The translations under genes were made by a program, and so were the position numbers. This document shows, in pieces, positions 35,063-47,600 of a stretch of DNA of 64,000 nt. Every line of letters starts with the position of its first letter. Position 1 is the first letter of the stretch. Source of the stretch: Tubiluchus corallicola (Eukaryota > Priapulida > Priapulimorpha > Priapulimorphida > Tubiluchidae). Location: NCBI GenBank assembly GCA_030141605.1, contig JAQGDQ010000587.1, forward strand, positions 1 through 64,000, given 5' to 3'. The notes beneath the pieces were generated by a model. That model saw nothing but the letters and a program-made list of their open reading frames with translations. It did not search any database and was not told the DNA's origin.

Positions 35063-35306
35063 TCCCTCTCTCTCCCTGTCCCGCTCTCTCTCTATCTTTC
35101 CCTATCTCTGCCTGTCTCTCTTCCCACTAATAATAGTTAGAGACTCAAACTGACTGACTAGTTAGTATGTCTTATTAGATGATCTACTGATCTAATTACT
35201 TACCAGCGCCCTTCATGGCCTTTCTCAGAATCTCTGCATCTTTGTCAGGATCAAAACTAGCGATCGCTGTAACCGTTCCTTTATCTTCAGGATTTAGAGC
35301 AGCCAT
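28254..35306 (-). CDS. annexin, complete, eight exons, 320 aa
   Basis: Minus-strand exons 35306-35204, 34699-34605, 34221-34108, 33135-33045, 31911-31832, 29974-29728, 29310-29129 and 28304-28254 join in frame to 963 nt; all borders are GT-AG. Annexins bind acidic phospholipid membranes in a calcium-dependent way. The four ~70-residue repeats are present with their type-II calcium loops: KGAGTDE (repeat 1), AGAGTDE (2), KKFGTDK (3, first Gly replaced as is common in this repeat) and KGMGTKD (4), with downstream acidic cap residues in SELSG, GDTSG, EMSGD and SDTSG. The N-terminal tail is short (about 20 residues, MAALNPEDKGTV), so no S100-binding helix is evident. It cannot be assigned to a vertebrate subfamily. 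Introns carry heavy simple-repeat load. Confidence 0.95.
28366..29010. repeat. (CT)n microsatellite and pyrimidine-rich tracts in last annexin intron
   Basis: Near-pure CT runs at about 28370-28420 and 28567-28640, with mixed C/T-rich DNA between and again at 28805-28985. The reading frames through it (Arg-Glu or Leu-Ser repeats) are artefacts. On the annexin transcript this is a long GA-rich tract. Confidence 0.95.
30245..30640. repeat. interstitial telomere-like CCCTAA/TTCTAA array in annexin intron 5
   Basis: About 400 bp of alternating CTAACCCTAA, CTAATTCTAA and TAATCCAACC words. CCCTAA is the complement of the metazoan telomere unit TTAGGG. The array is degenerate and has a regular higher-order alternation of CCCTAA with TTCTAA and TCCAACCCTAA variants. 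Confidence 0.9.
31097..31670. mobile_element. TA-flanked MITE family B, copy 2, carrying a LINE 3' tail
   Basis: Ends TACACTCATGTCTCACTTTG and GTCCGGCAAACCGAGGTGAG are inverted repeats shared with copies at 16216 and 42535. At about 31345-31490 it contains an extra block ending AATAAATGTTCTATGTTCTA, a typical LINE 3' end with a short tandem tail; other B copies lack it. Confidence 0.65.
32363..33000. mobile_element. palindromic (fold-back) element in annexin intron 4
   Basis: Two ~140-bp arms, about 32363-32515 and 32815-32965, are inverted copies (both contain the ACTGGTTGT and GATGATGACAGCAGTA blocks). Between them lie about four imperfect copies of a ~115-bp unit with CACTAATTATGTATTTAC and AAATAGGTAATGA. 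One arm recurs alone at 36985-37110. Confidence 0.7.
33795..34065. repeat. (ATT)n microsatellite in annexin intron 3
   Basis: About 270 bp of ATT/ACT/GTT triplets. Long Asn- or Ile-only reading frames across it are artefacts. It ends about 45 bp from annexin exon 3. Confidence 0.95.
34230..34490. repeat. ~20-bp tandem repeat (GGTCAAATGTAAAGTCAAAA type) in annexin intron 2
   Basis: About 13 imperfect copies beginning right after the exon 3 acceptor side; unit variants AAGGTCAAATGTAAGGTC and AAAGTCAGAAGGTC. Confidence 0.85.
35006..35065. repeat. (CT)n microsatellite in annexin intron 1
   Basis: Pure CT run about 55 bp long, flanked by degenerate C/T-rich and CTGTCTATCT-like DNA from 34800. 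Confidence 0.9.
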
Positions 35307-36984
35307 ATTTTCATCACTTTCGAGACCCGATTATAAAAAATTATGTTATAAACATCAAAACGTGTCGAAGAACGTGTTGAGGATTAGTGGAAACGATATA
35401 AATTTTGTAAATTCTAATCTTCACACTCGTCCAAATCTTTTGCAGTTACGTTTGGATGTGAGTTTTAGGGGGTTTTTGAGCCAAAAAAGTTGTAATCACG
35501 CGTTGTAGAGTACGCGTTTGCAGAGGCGTAACTATGGCAAGTTTACTCAGCCAAAACCTGAATATTTCAAGAGGTTCTAGAATTCAACGTAGAACAATCG
35601 GTGAGTCACAGGCGACGTCAGCGATTTAAAGATCTAAACAGCGGAGCGAGCTATGTCTAGTTTACCAATTGGTAATTTTAGTAGTTTACTATTCGTGGTT
35701 TACTAATCTATTTTATAATAATTTGTTAGTAGTTTATTATTATAGTTTACTAATAAAAGTTTGTTTCAAAAGCGAAAGACGACAAAATTCTATTATTAAT
35801 CTCAGATGTAGTAGAAATGGACCATGTCTTTCAGGAAATTTATAATGTCTAATGTGATCTTCGACGTATGATCACTTTATAGATTTTATAAAAGAAATTT
35901 TCATAGTACCAAGCTTCCTTGTACCATATTTTCTCTGTACCAAATTTTCCTAACACAAATTAAACTTTCCACTATTAAACTTTCCTAGCAGCAAACCTGT
36001 TGCGTTCCATTTTTACCTTGTACCAGATTTACTTGTCAAAAATACTTGACACAACTTCGCTAGTACTGTATTAAACTTTGCCTGCTCCACATTTTCTCTG
36101 TACGCAATTTTCCTAGTGCTAAAATTTCGTTGTACTAAAACTACTAGGACCAAATTTACCTGTACCAAACATACTATAGTACCAAATGTTTTCAGTTTAT
36201 TTACATGCAGCGGGGAAGTTTGTGGGAATGTGTGTTACGTCATCAAGTTGGGCGGGGCTAAACTCGGCTTGAGATCTGTGCATTGAACGGTTGTTGAAAA
36301 GCATTCGTTCAGTTCCAGATTCACATACTGTGGCGTCCCGACTTGATGGAAGACTTAGGGGGATGGTGGGGCCTCGAATGCTGGTAACATTTACCGGTAG
36401 TTACGAAGCAGTGGCGTAGCTAATGGGGGGGGGGGGACAAAGAAGCAACCGCTCCCCAGAGCGCATTTTTTCACAACTGACGCCTTGTCAACAATGAAGT
36501 CATTACTTTTTTTGACCTGCCTGTGTCCCTGCGTGTGTTTGCCCAACTTGTTAAGACTGACTGATTGAACCAAGGATCAAATTGTCCAAAATCTAAGTAG
36601 GCCTATTATAATTTGATCTTGTCACACACTGATGATGTGGCATAGACAAACATATAATTGCTTCATCTGTCACGTCGCCTTTTTATGTGCTCACTCCCCC
36701 TAACTTTAGATCCTGGCTACGCCCCTATTACGAAGTACTTGTTTTAAAATTTCCGCAATGACGTCTACAAATAGTTCCCCTTGGGGCAAATAATGTAGAA
36801 AAATGTTGCTGCAGACCTCACTGACGTTCAGAGATTTGCTAGCAAGTATCACAAGACTCTATCTTTTGTTTCTTTATTGTCCCATTTATAATTTTGTAAA
36901 CTGGGATTTAACACCTAGAATGAAGAGGCCTGCTCAATACCAATTAACTAAGTAATTAGAGGAAAATAAGCTCTTGGCTGTATA
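35307..36984. other. upstream region of annexin; intergenic
   Basis: Holds the likely annexin promoter; no TATA box picked with confidence. Between about 35905 and 36195 there are about 12 degenerate copies of a TTGTACCAAATTTTCCTAGT-like word, an old ~20-bp tandem repeat. A G-homopolymer lies at 36425-36434. No gene recognised. Confidence 0.4.
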
Positions 36985-37110
36985 AACTGGTTGTATGTTT
37001 ATAAATCTACCATTGATAATGACAGCAGTTGTCTGTTGTAAAAACGGTTGATGTGACTTTAACTTTTTAATTTTGTAAAGATGTTTTTAAGTGCTTGTAA
37101 TAAAGAATGA
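36985..37110. repeat. solo arm of the palindromic element
   Basis: Matches the right arm of the element at 32815-33000: ACTGGTTGTATGTTTATAAA, then ATAATGACAGCAGTTG, and the end block ATGTTTTTAAGTGCTTGTAA. Shows that the arm is a dispersed unit. Confidence 0.6.
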
Positions 37111-37581
37111 ACTGAAAGCAGTTTTGACAAAAGACTAATCAGATGCGTACGTAATAAATAAGTAAGAATCTTCAATATTTTTATTAATCATATAGTTATA
37201 ATCTGTATATAGCACAGTAATAATAATAATTATAATGATTTTATAAGAATTCACAAATCAACGAAAAATTAATAATCATTTTTCCTACACGTCTGTATAA
37301 TAGTAACTATAACATTGCATATCACCTTTTTTTTCCCACCTTATTTTTTCTTTCTCAATCATTCATTCATTCAGTCACTCACACTCTCACTTATGCACTC
37401 TCTCATGCACACACTGCAAAACTTACTCACTCAATGACGCACTCACAAACTATAAATTAAGAATTTTTCATTAGTAACATTATTACTATATATATATAAT
37501 ATATACATACATATAATTTATAAATAAGATAAAAAGACTGGGTATTTAAAACAAAAATGCTGACTAGGGTAGAGACAACTA

Positions 37582-37934
37582 CAGCGTGTCCAGAAAAGAA
37601 CGACCCGATTGTACGAGACAGCCAAAAGAAAGAGATAAAAAACGACAAATTATAAAAAATAGTAATTGCAATTAATTGTTACAATTACCAGCAAAGAATG
37701 GTTATTTTAACATCAGAGATTGTCATATTTGCAGCTCTCGTGGTCATAAATCAGTGGGGGTCTATTAATAATACCGTTTTTTTTGTTCATTTCTTCAACT
37801 TATTTTTGACTTCTTGGACAAAAAGTTAAAATTAGAAACATTACAATATTAGAAAAATAAGAAAATTTTACAACACATTTAAAGTAAATTGTGACAATTT
37901 TATGTCTAACGGGTCTATCTTTTTTGACACCCTG
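37582..37934. mobile_element. mariner-type MITE (CAGNGTGTC ends, TA flanks)
   Basis: Left end TACAGCGTGTCCAGAAAAGA and right end TTTTTTGACACCCTGTACAA are inverted; both are flanked by TA, the Tc1/mariner target. About 350 bp, non-coding. Confidence 0.65.
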
Positions 37935-38059
37935 TACAAGTACTACAAGTCTGCACAATTGGTACAGTAGTACTTGTAGCACCCGATTATTGTGAGTACA
38001 GTAAAGTATTTGACTCACTCGTATAAGCATGACTGGGTTAGCAACATAAAATTCAAGTA

Positions 38060-38398
38060 TAGACATCCCTTCAACATAATGCATTGATTACAGTTGACGT
38101 GGTAACACTGACATGTACAGGCATGTCTTCCTCATAATGCGTTGATTGCAATCACTATGGTAACACTAACATGTACAGGCATGTCTTCCTCATAATCCAT
38201 TGACTGCAATCGCCATGGTAACACTGACATGTGCAGGCATGCCTTCCTCATAATGCATTGATTGCAATCGCCATGGTAACACTGACATGTGCAGGCATGC
38301 CTTCCTCATAATGCATTGATTGCAATCGCCATGGTAACGCTGACATGTACAGGCATGTCTTTGTAATAATGCACTGATTGCTGTTGCCATGGTAACAT
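38060..38398. repeat. 58-bp minisatellite
   Basis: GGTAACACTGACATGTACAG recurs at 38101, 38159, 38217, 38275, 38333 and 38391, an exact 58-bp period. The neighbouring copies are very similar, so the array is young or homogenised. It lies 300 bp beyond the 3' end of the neuregulin-like gene. Confidence 0.95.
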
Positions 38399-38694
38399 GG
38401 AGATCTGTTAGTATGGATTGTCTCTAGTTTCCAGCATCAAATATTAAAAATGTATTAACAAAACAATATTGTTCTCAAGGCAACTTAACCAGGAACATTA
38501 GGCATGGTTCACACCAGAAATGCAACTGGCTCAAAGCCACTAACACCATTAGAACTTTACACAAATGTAACGATAAATAACTTTCATTTTTATATGTGGA
38601 AATTAGTAAATGTTTAAAACCCTACTTCACAAAAGCTGTCAACTTTATTTGTTATTTAGAAATGAATACATTTGAAATTTTGCATGTTGATATA

Positions 38695-41600
38695 TCACAC
38701 ATGTACAGCATCCACTTCTTCTCCCTCCAAACTTTGCAAGCTCGACCTAGCACGACTTCCGCGACTAAGCGCGGCACTTTGTGCGTAATCCCGGTAAGTC
38801 CTTTCAGGACTGCTACTACTAAGGACACTATCATCTATTGTGGCGCCACCGCCAAAATCATACAGATTGTCGTACAGTGAAGTCGCGTTGGCTTCGCGGT
38901 AAAAGCCCTTCGAGGGTTCTGGAGCCGGCGGAGGCGGATCACCGTGGTCGATAGTCACTGGATTGATTTGAGTAACACGCACTTTCGGCCGCGTTCTTGA
39001 ACTAGCACTACTGTTTGAAGAATCGGAGGAATAAGAACTCGACGATTCACGGCGAATATGTTCCGTCGTCTCCTGAGGTAGCGGTGGATCGTCGTCCACA
39101 ATGTCCGTCTCGCGGAATGGACACGAGCCGTTATCTGCACTGTACATGTTGATGGAGTCTCTTTGCGGCGAGGAGGCACTTTCACCTTCGCTGATCCGCA
39201 GCACCGGATCGTACTTTTCAAAACTACCATAGTTAAAATCAAAACTCTCCTGTTCTTCCAGACTTCGAGATTTCTGCGGTTTGAACGTGGAGAGGCGCTG
39301 TTTCCGCTGAGATTTCTCGTTGGCTGCATCAGCGCGCGTTTCCTCTACTGATTCTTCAACCGGTGCATTCACTTCTTCGTGGTTTTTCAATTGAGCCGCT
39401 TTTCTGTCATCAACATCTCTTCTGGCTCTGTTTGCTGCATCAGAAATATGCTTGCGGAACTTCAGCAGCCCGACGGTTTCAAAGACAGGCCATCGTACAG
39501 GTTCACTTTCTTCTGGGATGGAAGCCTCCTTTGGTTGCTCCACAATCGATGGCAACGGCGGTTGGAGCACTTGAGGAATTCGGTCAAAATTTATGTCGAC
39601 AACTTCATTAAGTGTCTCTTTCTCTTCCGGATTGTTTTCAAGTAGCACACTGGTAGGCTCGGGTGTAATGTCTTCTTCTTCGTTTATTGCACTACCCACC
39701 AATGCAAATGTTGTTTCCTCTAACTCTACACTGTTGTTGTTGCGATTCTTGTTTTGGTCCATCGGCTTGTAATAATCCTAAATAAAATCAAAAGGAATTT
39801 TAGAGACATCATTTAAAGGACAAGAAACGTATCTGAAGTGGGTTTTAAAAAAATCGCCTTAAGAAATTATATTACTTTACAACAATTTTATGCATATGTC
39901 TCACTCGCGTTGAAAGGAATTTTTGTTTGTTTCCATTTTAAATCTCCCGCAATACTGTTCCGACGGCGCCACTTCATGACATCATATACGTGCAACGTAA
40001 ATCAGGGGAAGAAAAGACAATGTTAAATTATGTTCCAAAAAGTTTTCCACACCAATCTATATTACTTAGCATTTCGCTTAACTACTGGAAAGACTTATAT
40101 AAGTGTGCGTGCTAATTGGTAAAATGTCGCTGCCTCACCCTCCAGGGTGCGCCACTCACTTGCCAAAATCTTATTGACAAGATACAGTAATTTAAAATTT
40201 TACTTAATTAGCAACGTGTATGCTACGAATGTTCTGATTATTATTTCAAACTTTACTTAATGTTATCAAAACTTGTTTCAAATGACCTACCACTAAAAAG
40301 GCTGCGACTAACTGTCATCGCGCGAGTTTAAATTTACAAGTTTTATACAGAATCACTGCTGACACAAGCCCTGTATGCAAAAAGGCAGTATGTAAGAGGT
40401 ATAAAATTGCAAAGCAAATTTTTTAAGCTTTATGTAAATGCAGGGTTTTCTTGTGCTTTAAACAAAAACAGGATGATTTTTCACATCCTACCCAATTCTG
40501 AGGTACGGTTAAATGTATGAAATGTAACATCTATCATAATGCTAAGCTTTTCTGATAATTAAATCGTACGGTAAAAACTTAATAAACCCTTTTGCCGTTC
40601 CAGCGATTGACGATGGTGTGGTTAAGATGCATTGGAGTGATGGTTATAGTTAAGACGCGTTGCTGTGGTACACTTAACCTTTAACCGACAGCAAATGCGC
40701 GTGCGCACAACGAAACTGTGATAAGGCTTAGTAATGGTGGGTGAGCCCAACTAGTGATGACATCAGAACTGAATGTAATTTTCAGCAGCATAAAACATTC
40801 CACGAGCGTGTTACACATGTTTGCAAAAGCAAAAATTGAAATACAAAAGTAATATATGCAATTTTGAGACAAATTTTTTAGGTTTTATTTAGGCCCAAAT
40901 TGTACACAGTAATTTATTTGAAGGAAGACAGGATGATTTTTGATATACTGCCCATTTTCAAGTCAAATAAAAACTATACATTTTAATGCAATTAATACTG
41001 CAAAAGCATTTCTGGTAATTAAATTATAGATTAAAAACTTAATTAGTGGTGGGCCAACCCAAGTATTAATGACATCACAAACTAACATAATTGGCAACAG
41101 CAAAAATATTCCATATGCATGTAGCACGTGTTTGTAAAAGCGAAAATTGAAGTAAGCTACTGTAAGAGATTCAATGTGTTGTACTAAAGCTCAGCAAGTT
41201 TTGAAACAAAATTTCAGATTTGCCGCTGTGCTCACGCATGAGCTGTCGAATGTTTGTAGTTCGTCACAAACTAACACATCCGAACTGAGAGATACAGCAC
41301 CTGTTTTTGTGTAATGCATTTCCAAAATACATGCGCTGGTGGCCGTCTATCTAGCAAACGGCGAAATACATGTAACAGTGAAGAACTAGTGGCGCGAATG
41401 AAATTGTGTTTGTGTGGTAGTAACTCTTTCAAGTAAGTCATTTTTGAAAAAAATAGTATGTTTCCTTTCAATATTTTAAAGAGCAGTTTGCCCTGACCTA
41501 CAGTTTAAGATTGGGTCCAGTTTGGTTGTAACACAATTATGCAATCCCACGTCCAGAATGTGATGTATTTACAAAGGCAGGTCACATGATATGATACATT

Positions 41601-44600
41601 TTGTTCAAATCTGTCAGTTTGCCAAAATTTGCAATGTAAATTTAAATGCAATGCAACGTTTTGTAAGAGCTTGTTGTTAAGCTAAGTAGTAGCAGATAAA
41701 GTAAATATATCACTGTAACATTGCATTCCAATTTGGTAGTGATTGCTGTTATTAAACTGTGTAGTGTTAAACTGAGAAACTATTATGTTGTCGTACAGAT
41801 GAGCTAAACGAACCACTTTCACACTACGTTTCTGCTGTAATGTTAAAGATTGCAGTTATTAAGCTGTGTAGTACAGTCAATTCTTCTCTGCACCATTTTC
41901 CTGAATGAGGGCTTTCAGTTGAGCCAAAATGCAGCACTTTGAAGATATTCTTCGAATTTGTTACAGTTTACTGTTATTAAATTAACTTCTTTTCTGTACA
42001 ATATTGCTATGCACAGGTCACAGATGAGTGAAAATATGCAACGTTAATGCTATTCTTCCCTTTGTCAGAATGAGTTATTAAATTAAGTAGTATGGTTAAT
42101 TCTTTTCTGTACCTTTTTTCCTATACACAGCTTATAAACGAGCCAAGTTGTGCTAGTTTAATGAAATCTTCACTTTGCCAAGGTTACTGTTATTAAATTA
42201 GTATGGTCATCTCTTCTCTGTAACTCCTCCAGTATATGTCATACAGAGAAACTAACCGTACTACTACTACTACAGCTATTTTTACATTTGGAAGGTATTA
42301 GTTACCTGCAGTTGAGAATTATGACACGGCACTTCCGGTGCAAGTCTCACCTTTCCATTGTGTTTCCCAGGAGTGTCATCTACAGCAGTATTGTAGGGTT
42401 CATCCTGCCGTGATCGTCGGGAGTCTCTCTTCCTCTGAAACTTGGCCCTTTTCGACCTGGAAGCACAACAGTGCAGAACAGTGTAATTAGTCATGCTTTG
42501 TGTGTAACGAATGCTCTTAGGCCGAGAATAAAAATACACGCATATCTCGGTTTGCCGGACCTCGCTTTCACGGATATCGGACAAAATCTGGGCCGTTAAA
42601 AGTCCCGCATACTACGGACACAGTTCGTTGTTACGCGAGTTGACCACTAGTTGGCGGGCCGTCACTTTGTTTACATCAGTGCAACAAAGCAGCGTGTAAC
42701 GAAACATGTGTAGTTTGGATGTCAGAAGCGGCCCATGCTAGACGTTTTTGAGACAATTGATTCTACATGACGGTGAGTCTAATACACGGTACCTACTCTA
42801 TTAGCTTAGTATCAGTAAATACGGACAATCAACAAATTCGGACCGACGTCTCCCCGCTTTTGACCAGCAAACCGAGATATGAGTGTACTTCTGCTTCCAT
42901 CTAATCGTCCGGGTAACATTTTTTTTATCGCACACCCGGCTGGGAATACTAAACACATATTCATATACTTACGTGCCACAGCCATATAAAATCGTATATT
43001 TTCAGTTTAACAAGCAATGATTATTATAATAGCAAAGTTTCGGCGAAGACGCAGCCATGCTTTTCTTCAGCTAGCTGTCGAACAGCGTTTTGTATGATGC
43101 TGATTATCGCATTGGAGGCCAAAAAGTATCGTATTTTCCAGCAAATCAGCATATTGATGAGTAGTGTTGCCATTTATACTATAATTGTTATAACATATAT
43201 TCATACCATACAAAAAACAGACTATACAATAATCGATAATTATGCGCTGATTTGGTAAAGCGAAACCAATAACTAAAAATCAAAGCTTGAAAAAATGTGC
43301 ATTACAAAAAAATTAAGACATTACTGCTAACCAGTGGGAAATAAATAAACTTTAATTATAATTATTCAGCTTTAAACATTCACATTCACAACTCCTTCAG
43401 GACTGCACCATTCAGAATAGGTTTTATAAGACCTACGACTTTTTTGTTACTGTATGAGCACAGACATAACTAAATGATTACAAATTATGCACTGTTCTAT
43501 TCAGGAGAATCTCGGCTATCCCTTCATGTTATTTGTGTAAACATTTATAAGTGACTTAATTGGATAAAATTACGAAAAAAGCCTTTTTCAAGCACTCAAA
43601 CTTAGTCTATTGAGTAGCTTAGTTTGGTGCACACTTGCATGATCGTACACACTATTTTATGATCGCCTGCTTACTACAGCCCAAATTGCGCAGAGTTCTG
43701 CTGCTATTCCAGGAAAAATCAACTGATCAGCCAAGGTCAAATTAAGGTCGTTTCATCTTTTAACAAGAATTTCTCCTTAAAAACAGAGTAGGAATGAGGA
43801 CAAAGTGTAGCCGAGTGTTGTATCTGGACAGTTAAACTTTTCTGAATTAGCCGATTTCACACAAGTGATACTGTACATTGTTGCAGTGGAAACACTGCAC
43901 TTACTGAAAATTTTTCAATTTATTAGTCAAAAATCGATTTTTAATTTGTCGATGGTGAACAAATGCATTTTATATCTAATTTTGCATGAAAATCCCTTGT
44001 GTGTGAAGTAGAAACCTACAAAAATATCAAATATAATGTAATCAGTGCTTAGTGAGAGAGTTTTTCATGAATCCATGCAAAATACAGCAAACGCTTACGG
44101 TCCTGAAGGAGTTAATATACAACAAATAGTATTCTTATATTACTGCACCTGCAAGACAAAAACAAAGTTTTTTTCTGGACGGGCCTTACAAAGACAGGCA
44201 GGAGAGCTGTTAACGAACTAACATTTTTTTTACAAAACTGCAACTGTTCTTCCAGGAACAGGAAATGCAATCCCAACCCGAAATCTTCATAATTTCAAAT
44301 TTTAAACCGAAACTCGTTTAGATTTTTCTCAGAAAACATACATCTAATAAACTTTTCATACCTTGATTTATACCAAGCGAGAACGAAGACACCTACAAGA
44401 ACTAGCAGTCCTATTATCAAAGCCGTTGCCGTTATCACTCTGTCCCTGTACTGCTCCTCTTTGCCTAGAAAAATGTGCACGTAAATGAGAAAAACAGAAC
44501 GAAGAAGTCTTTCCTTCCAAGAATGTGAGAGTATGTCTCTTGCAACTGTAAAATCGCAATCGGATGGAGTCTTGCATCCTTGTAGAATTTCATTTACAAA

Positions 44601-47600
44601 TATTTAAACTGATTAGTGGCAGCTCGTAGCTAAAATTACTGGGGGTGCTGGTTGAGAAAAAATTTTGTCACTGTTTTAATTCTGTGTGAAACGAAACAAT
44701 TTTAATGTTTTCGAAATTGTAATTTTAAACAAACAAACACATGAAACCTTATACATAAACTTGATGAAATCCAGAACAAAATTAATATTGTTTTGCTTAG
44801 GAATGACAGCCTAAATTGTCGCAGTTCAACAATATGCCAGTCCACGGCTTTTAAGCACGAGTCAAACTGACATGTACTTAGCCGCATGCGCACAACAGCC
44901 AAACACCACGTTGCTTGAGCCGTGGAGCAAACACTACTACCCTCACATGCTCTGGACTGTACAAGTACAAAGAAAGAACTAAAGAAAAAAGAGAAAAAAG
45001 ACTTATTATATTGAATATTATCGATAATAATGAGTGAAAGTAGGGGGTGCTGCAGTTCCACAGTACCTATACACGAGCCGCCACTAAAACTGATAAAAAT
45101 TGTCACTCAGTACAGACTGCTCGTTATTTGAAAGATACAATTTAGTGAACACTAAATGACTTTACATTAAAATTTTAACGAAATTAAAAGCAGGAAATAT
45201 TTATTTACTATCTCATAATAACAATTAAGAAAATTAAAGTTGTTAGTTTCTAAATTTAAACTATTCTTAGATCAAAATCTCATGACATAAGAATTTTGCA
45301 TGCACTGCAATTTATCATTCGTGTGAAATAACTAAAATGAGTTTTTTCGTCAGATTTTGCTTCACAGATTTCAGTTAACAAACAATTGACTTGTGATTTA
45401 AGTGTGAAATTGCTGCAAATACTAACATGGGAAATCTTTACAGAAAATTAATTAAGGAAGGTTCATGACAAAAGTAAAATTTGGTTTATAGGGAACATTC
45501 GAAATTAAGTATCTCAGCCCAGGGTTAACTTTTAAAATCTGAGCACTTTCAGTACCAGCAGGCTATGACGGCATCTTTGCGTCCATCGCGCATAGCAGAA
45601 ATCACTTCATTGTAATCAACTTGCTGTGAATATTTCCCATGCTGTAGCACTTGCAATAAACTCATTTTTCAACCGAAGTGGTATTGACAAGCCATTGGCA
45701 CAGCAGTGCTTATGATGCAAGTCTTGAAGCATTCTAGATAGAGGCCAGCAAAAAAAATTGCTAAATGCTACCGCATTTGCAGCAAGAAGCCTGCAATAGT
45801 CGATTGTGTGTCAAGCAAACCAAGTGTTTCTAACCCAAAAGGAAGTCTGCTCACAAAATCTGACTACAAAACGCAACTCATTATCAAATTAAAACACGAT
45901 AAAATAAATAGAGCCACCACGATAGTAATCCGCCAAAAATAGTCCAGTAAAGCAACATGCTGAATGATGATTGGTTTGTGAAAAATACTACCTGCCATCG
46001 TACAATTTAAAAATAATCAAAAAAGGTCGAATTGCTAAATATCATTCCAGGAAATCTTTGAAAATAATGTTAGTTGACACAAAGCTTTGCACAGCGGATT
46101 AATACAAAGAGAGAAAATTAATAGCAGTAATGAAGGAGAGATAGATCCAATAACATGCATTAACAACAGCGTGCTTAAACAAGTAAAGAAGCACAGAATG
46201 ATACAAGAAAGGAAAGGTATAACCGCATGCACTATAACTAAACACACATACAAAAGAGGCGACTTTCGTGCGAGGATCTTCAGAGAACTACTTATAAACG
46301 TGCTTGTCCCATTTGCCAAACGTGTGCCATGCACGGTCGCGCCACCTAGTAGTGGACATGCGTTCACACGATGACATCGGCAAGATGTCATGCGACGTAC
46401 GTACTTTTGTAGTCTTGTAATACAAGTATGGGATCCCTATACTCGCAACGGTCGCCACCATACCCAGACTTACACCTGGAGACATGTAACAATGCAATTA
46501 GCAATGCTCATTGTAACACGAATACGTGTTAACAATGTGCAGTTCAGCGTAACAATGCAATAACAATGCTCATTGTTAACAAGTGTTAACAATGTGCAGT
46601 ATAGCGTAAAAATGCAATAACAATGCTCATTGTTTGTTAACAATGTGCAGCACAGCGTAACAATGCAATAACAATGCTCATTGTTAACAAATGTTAACAA
46701 TGCATAGTACAGCGTAGCAATGCATGTTAATTAACACAGTAGAAAAAACATAGGCCTTGTCTTTTTTAGTCCTCAAAACATAATATCGTTTAACCTGGCA
46801 GTTCGTAACAAACGTAATGTATGAAGTACAGGGTGTCTCAAAAGTCGCTAATAATAGTACACTTTGTTTCCTAATTTCATTTTTAAAATTTTCTTCAAAC
46901 TCACAAAGTTGTTGCAAGAATCAAAAGGGGCATTTGGCAATTATTTCTCTATCTTTTTTCACTGGAGTCCCCGTTGCTATGACAATAATAGTAACATTAA
47001 AAATGAGGTACAAAATCTGGCATGAGGTCCTTTGATTGCCAACAGAAGTTCATGGGAAATTCAGATCGCTGTATGGACCGTTTTCTTTCACTATTAACAA
47101 TGTAGATTTTCAACAAAGTGCAGCTCTTCCTCACCACTTTCTCAATGCAAGATACTCGACTTGCCATTGGATTGGTGTGTAGAGCTCTTGAAGTCATTGA
47201 AGAAAGTGTGGAAAATAGCAAAGCTACTACTGCAGCAGATTCTTTTCAGATTTTTGCCTAATTTGACTAACAGGAACAGCCAAAGGTTTTGGCTCATATG
47301 TACCAGTTTTCAAACATTTTACTTTGTAGTCTGAAATATAATAGGAAATGTTAAATGTATAGTACCTTTCGAGACACCCTGTATATTTGTGTCGTTTTGT
47401 TTGCAAATGTTTGCCAAGATGTCATGTTTTGATGACATAACATTAAAAACGCACGATAAAGGCAACTTTAAATATGCCAGGCACAATACAAAAACATGAT
47501 TTTTCTTGTTAATAAAGAAAGCTGAGTTAACTGCCATTAACATGGAGTTTTTGTAAAATATCAAACTCAGGATGAAGCTGAACACTAGTGGCCCATGACA

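Noticed and set aside
39163-39645. Plus-strand ORFs opposite the neuregulin-like tail
   Set aside because: Shadows of the minus-strand terminal exon; no splice or domain support.
46488-46725. Repeat array between EGF exons considered as a CRISPR-like or regulatory array
   Set aside because: Eukaryotic context, variable unit length and no unique spacers; it is an ordinary minisatellite.
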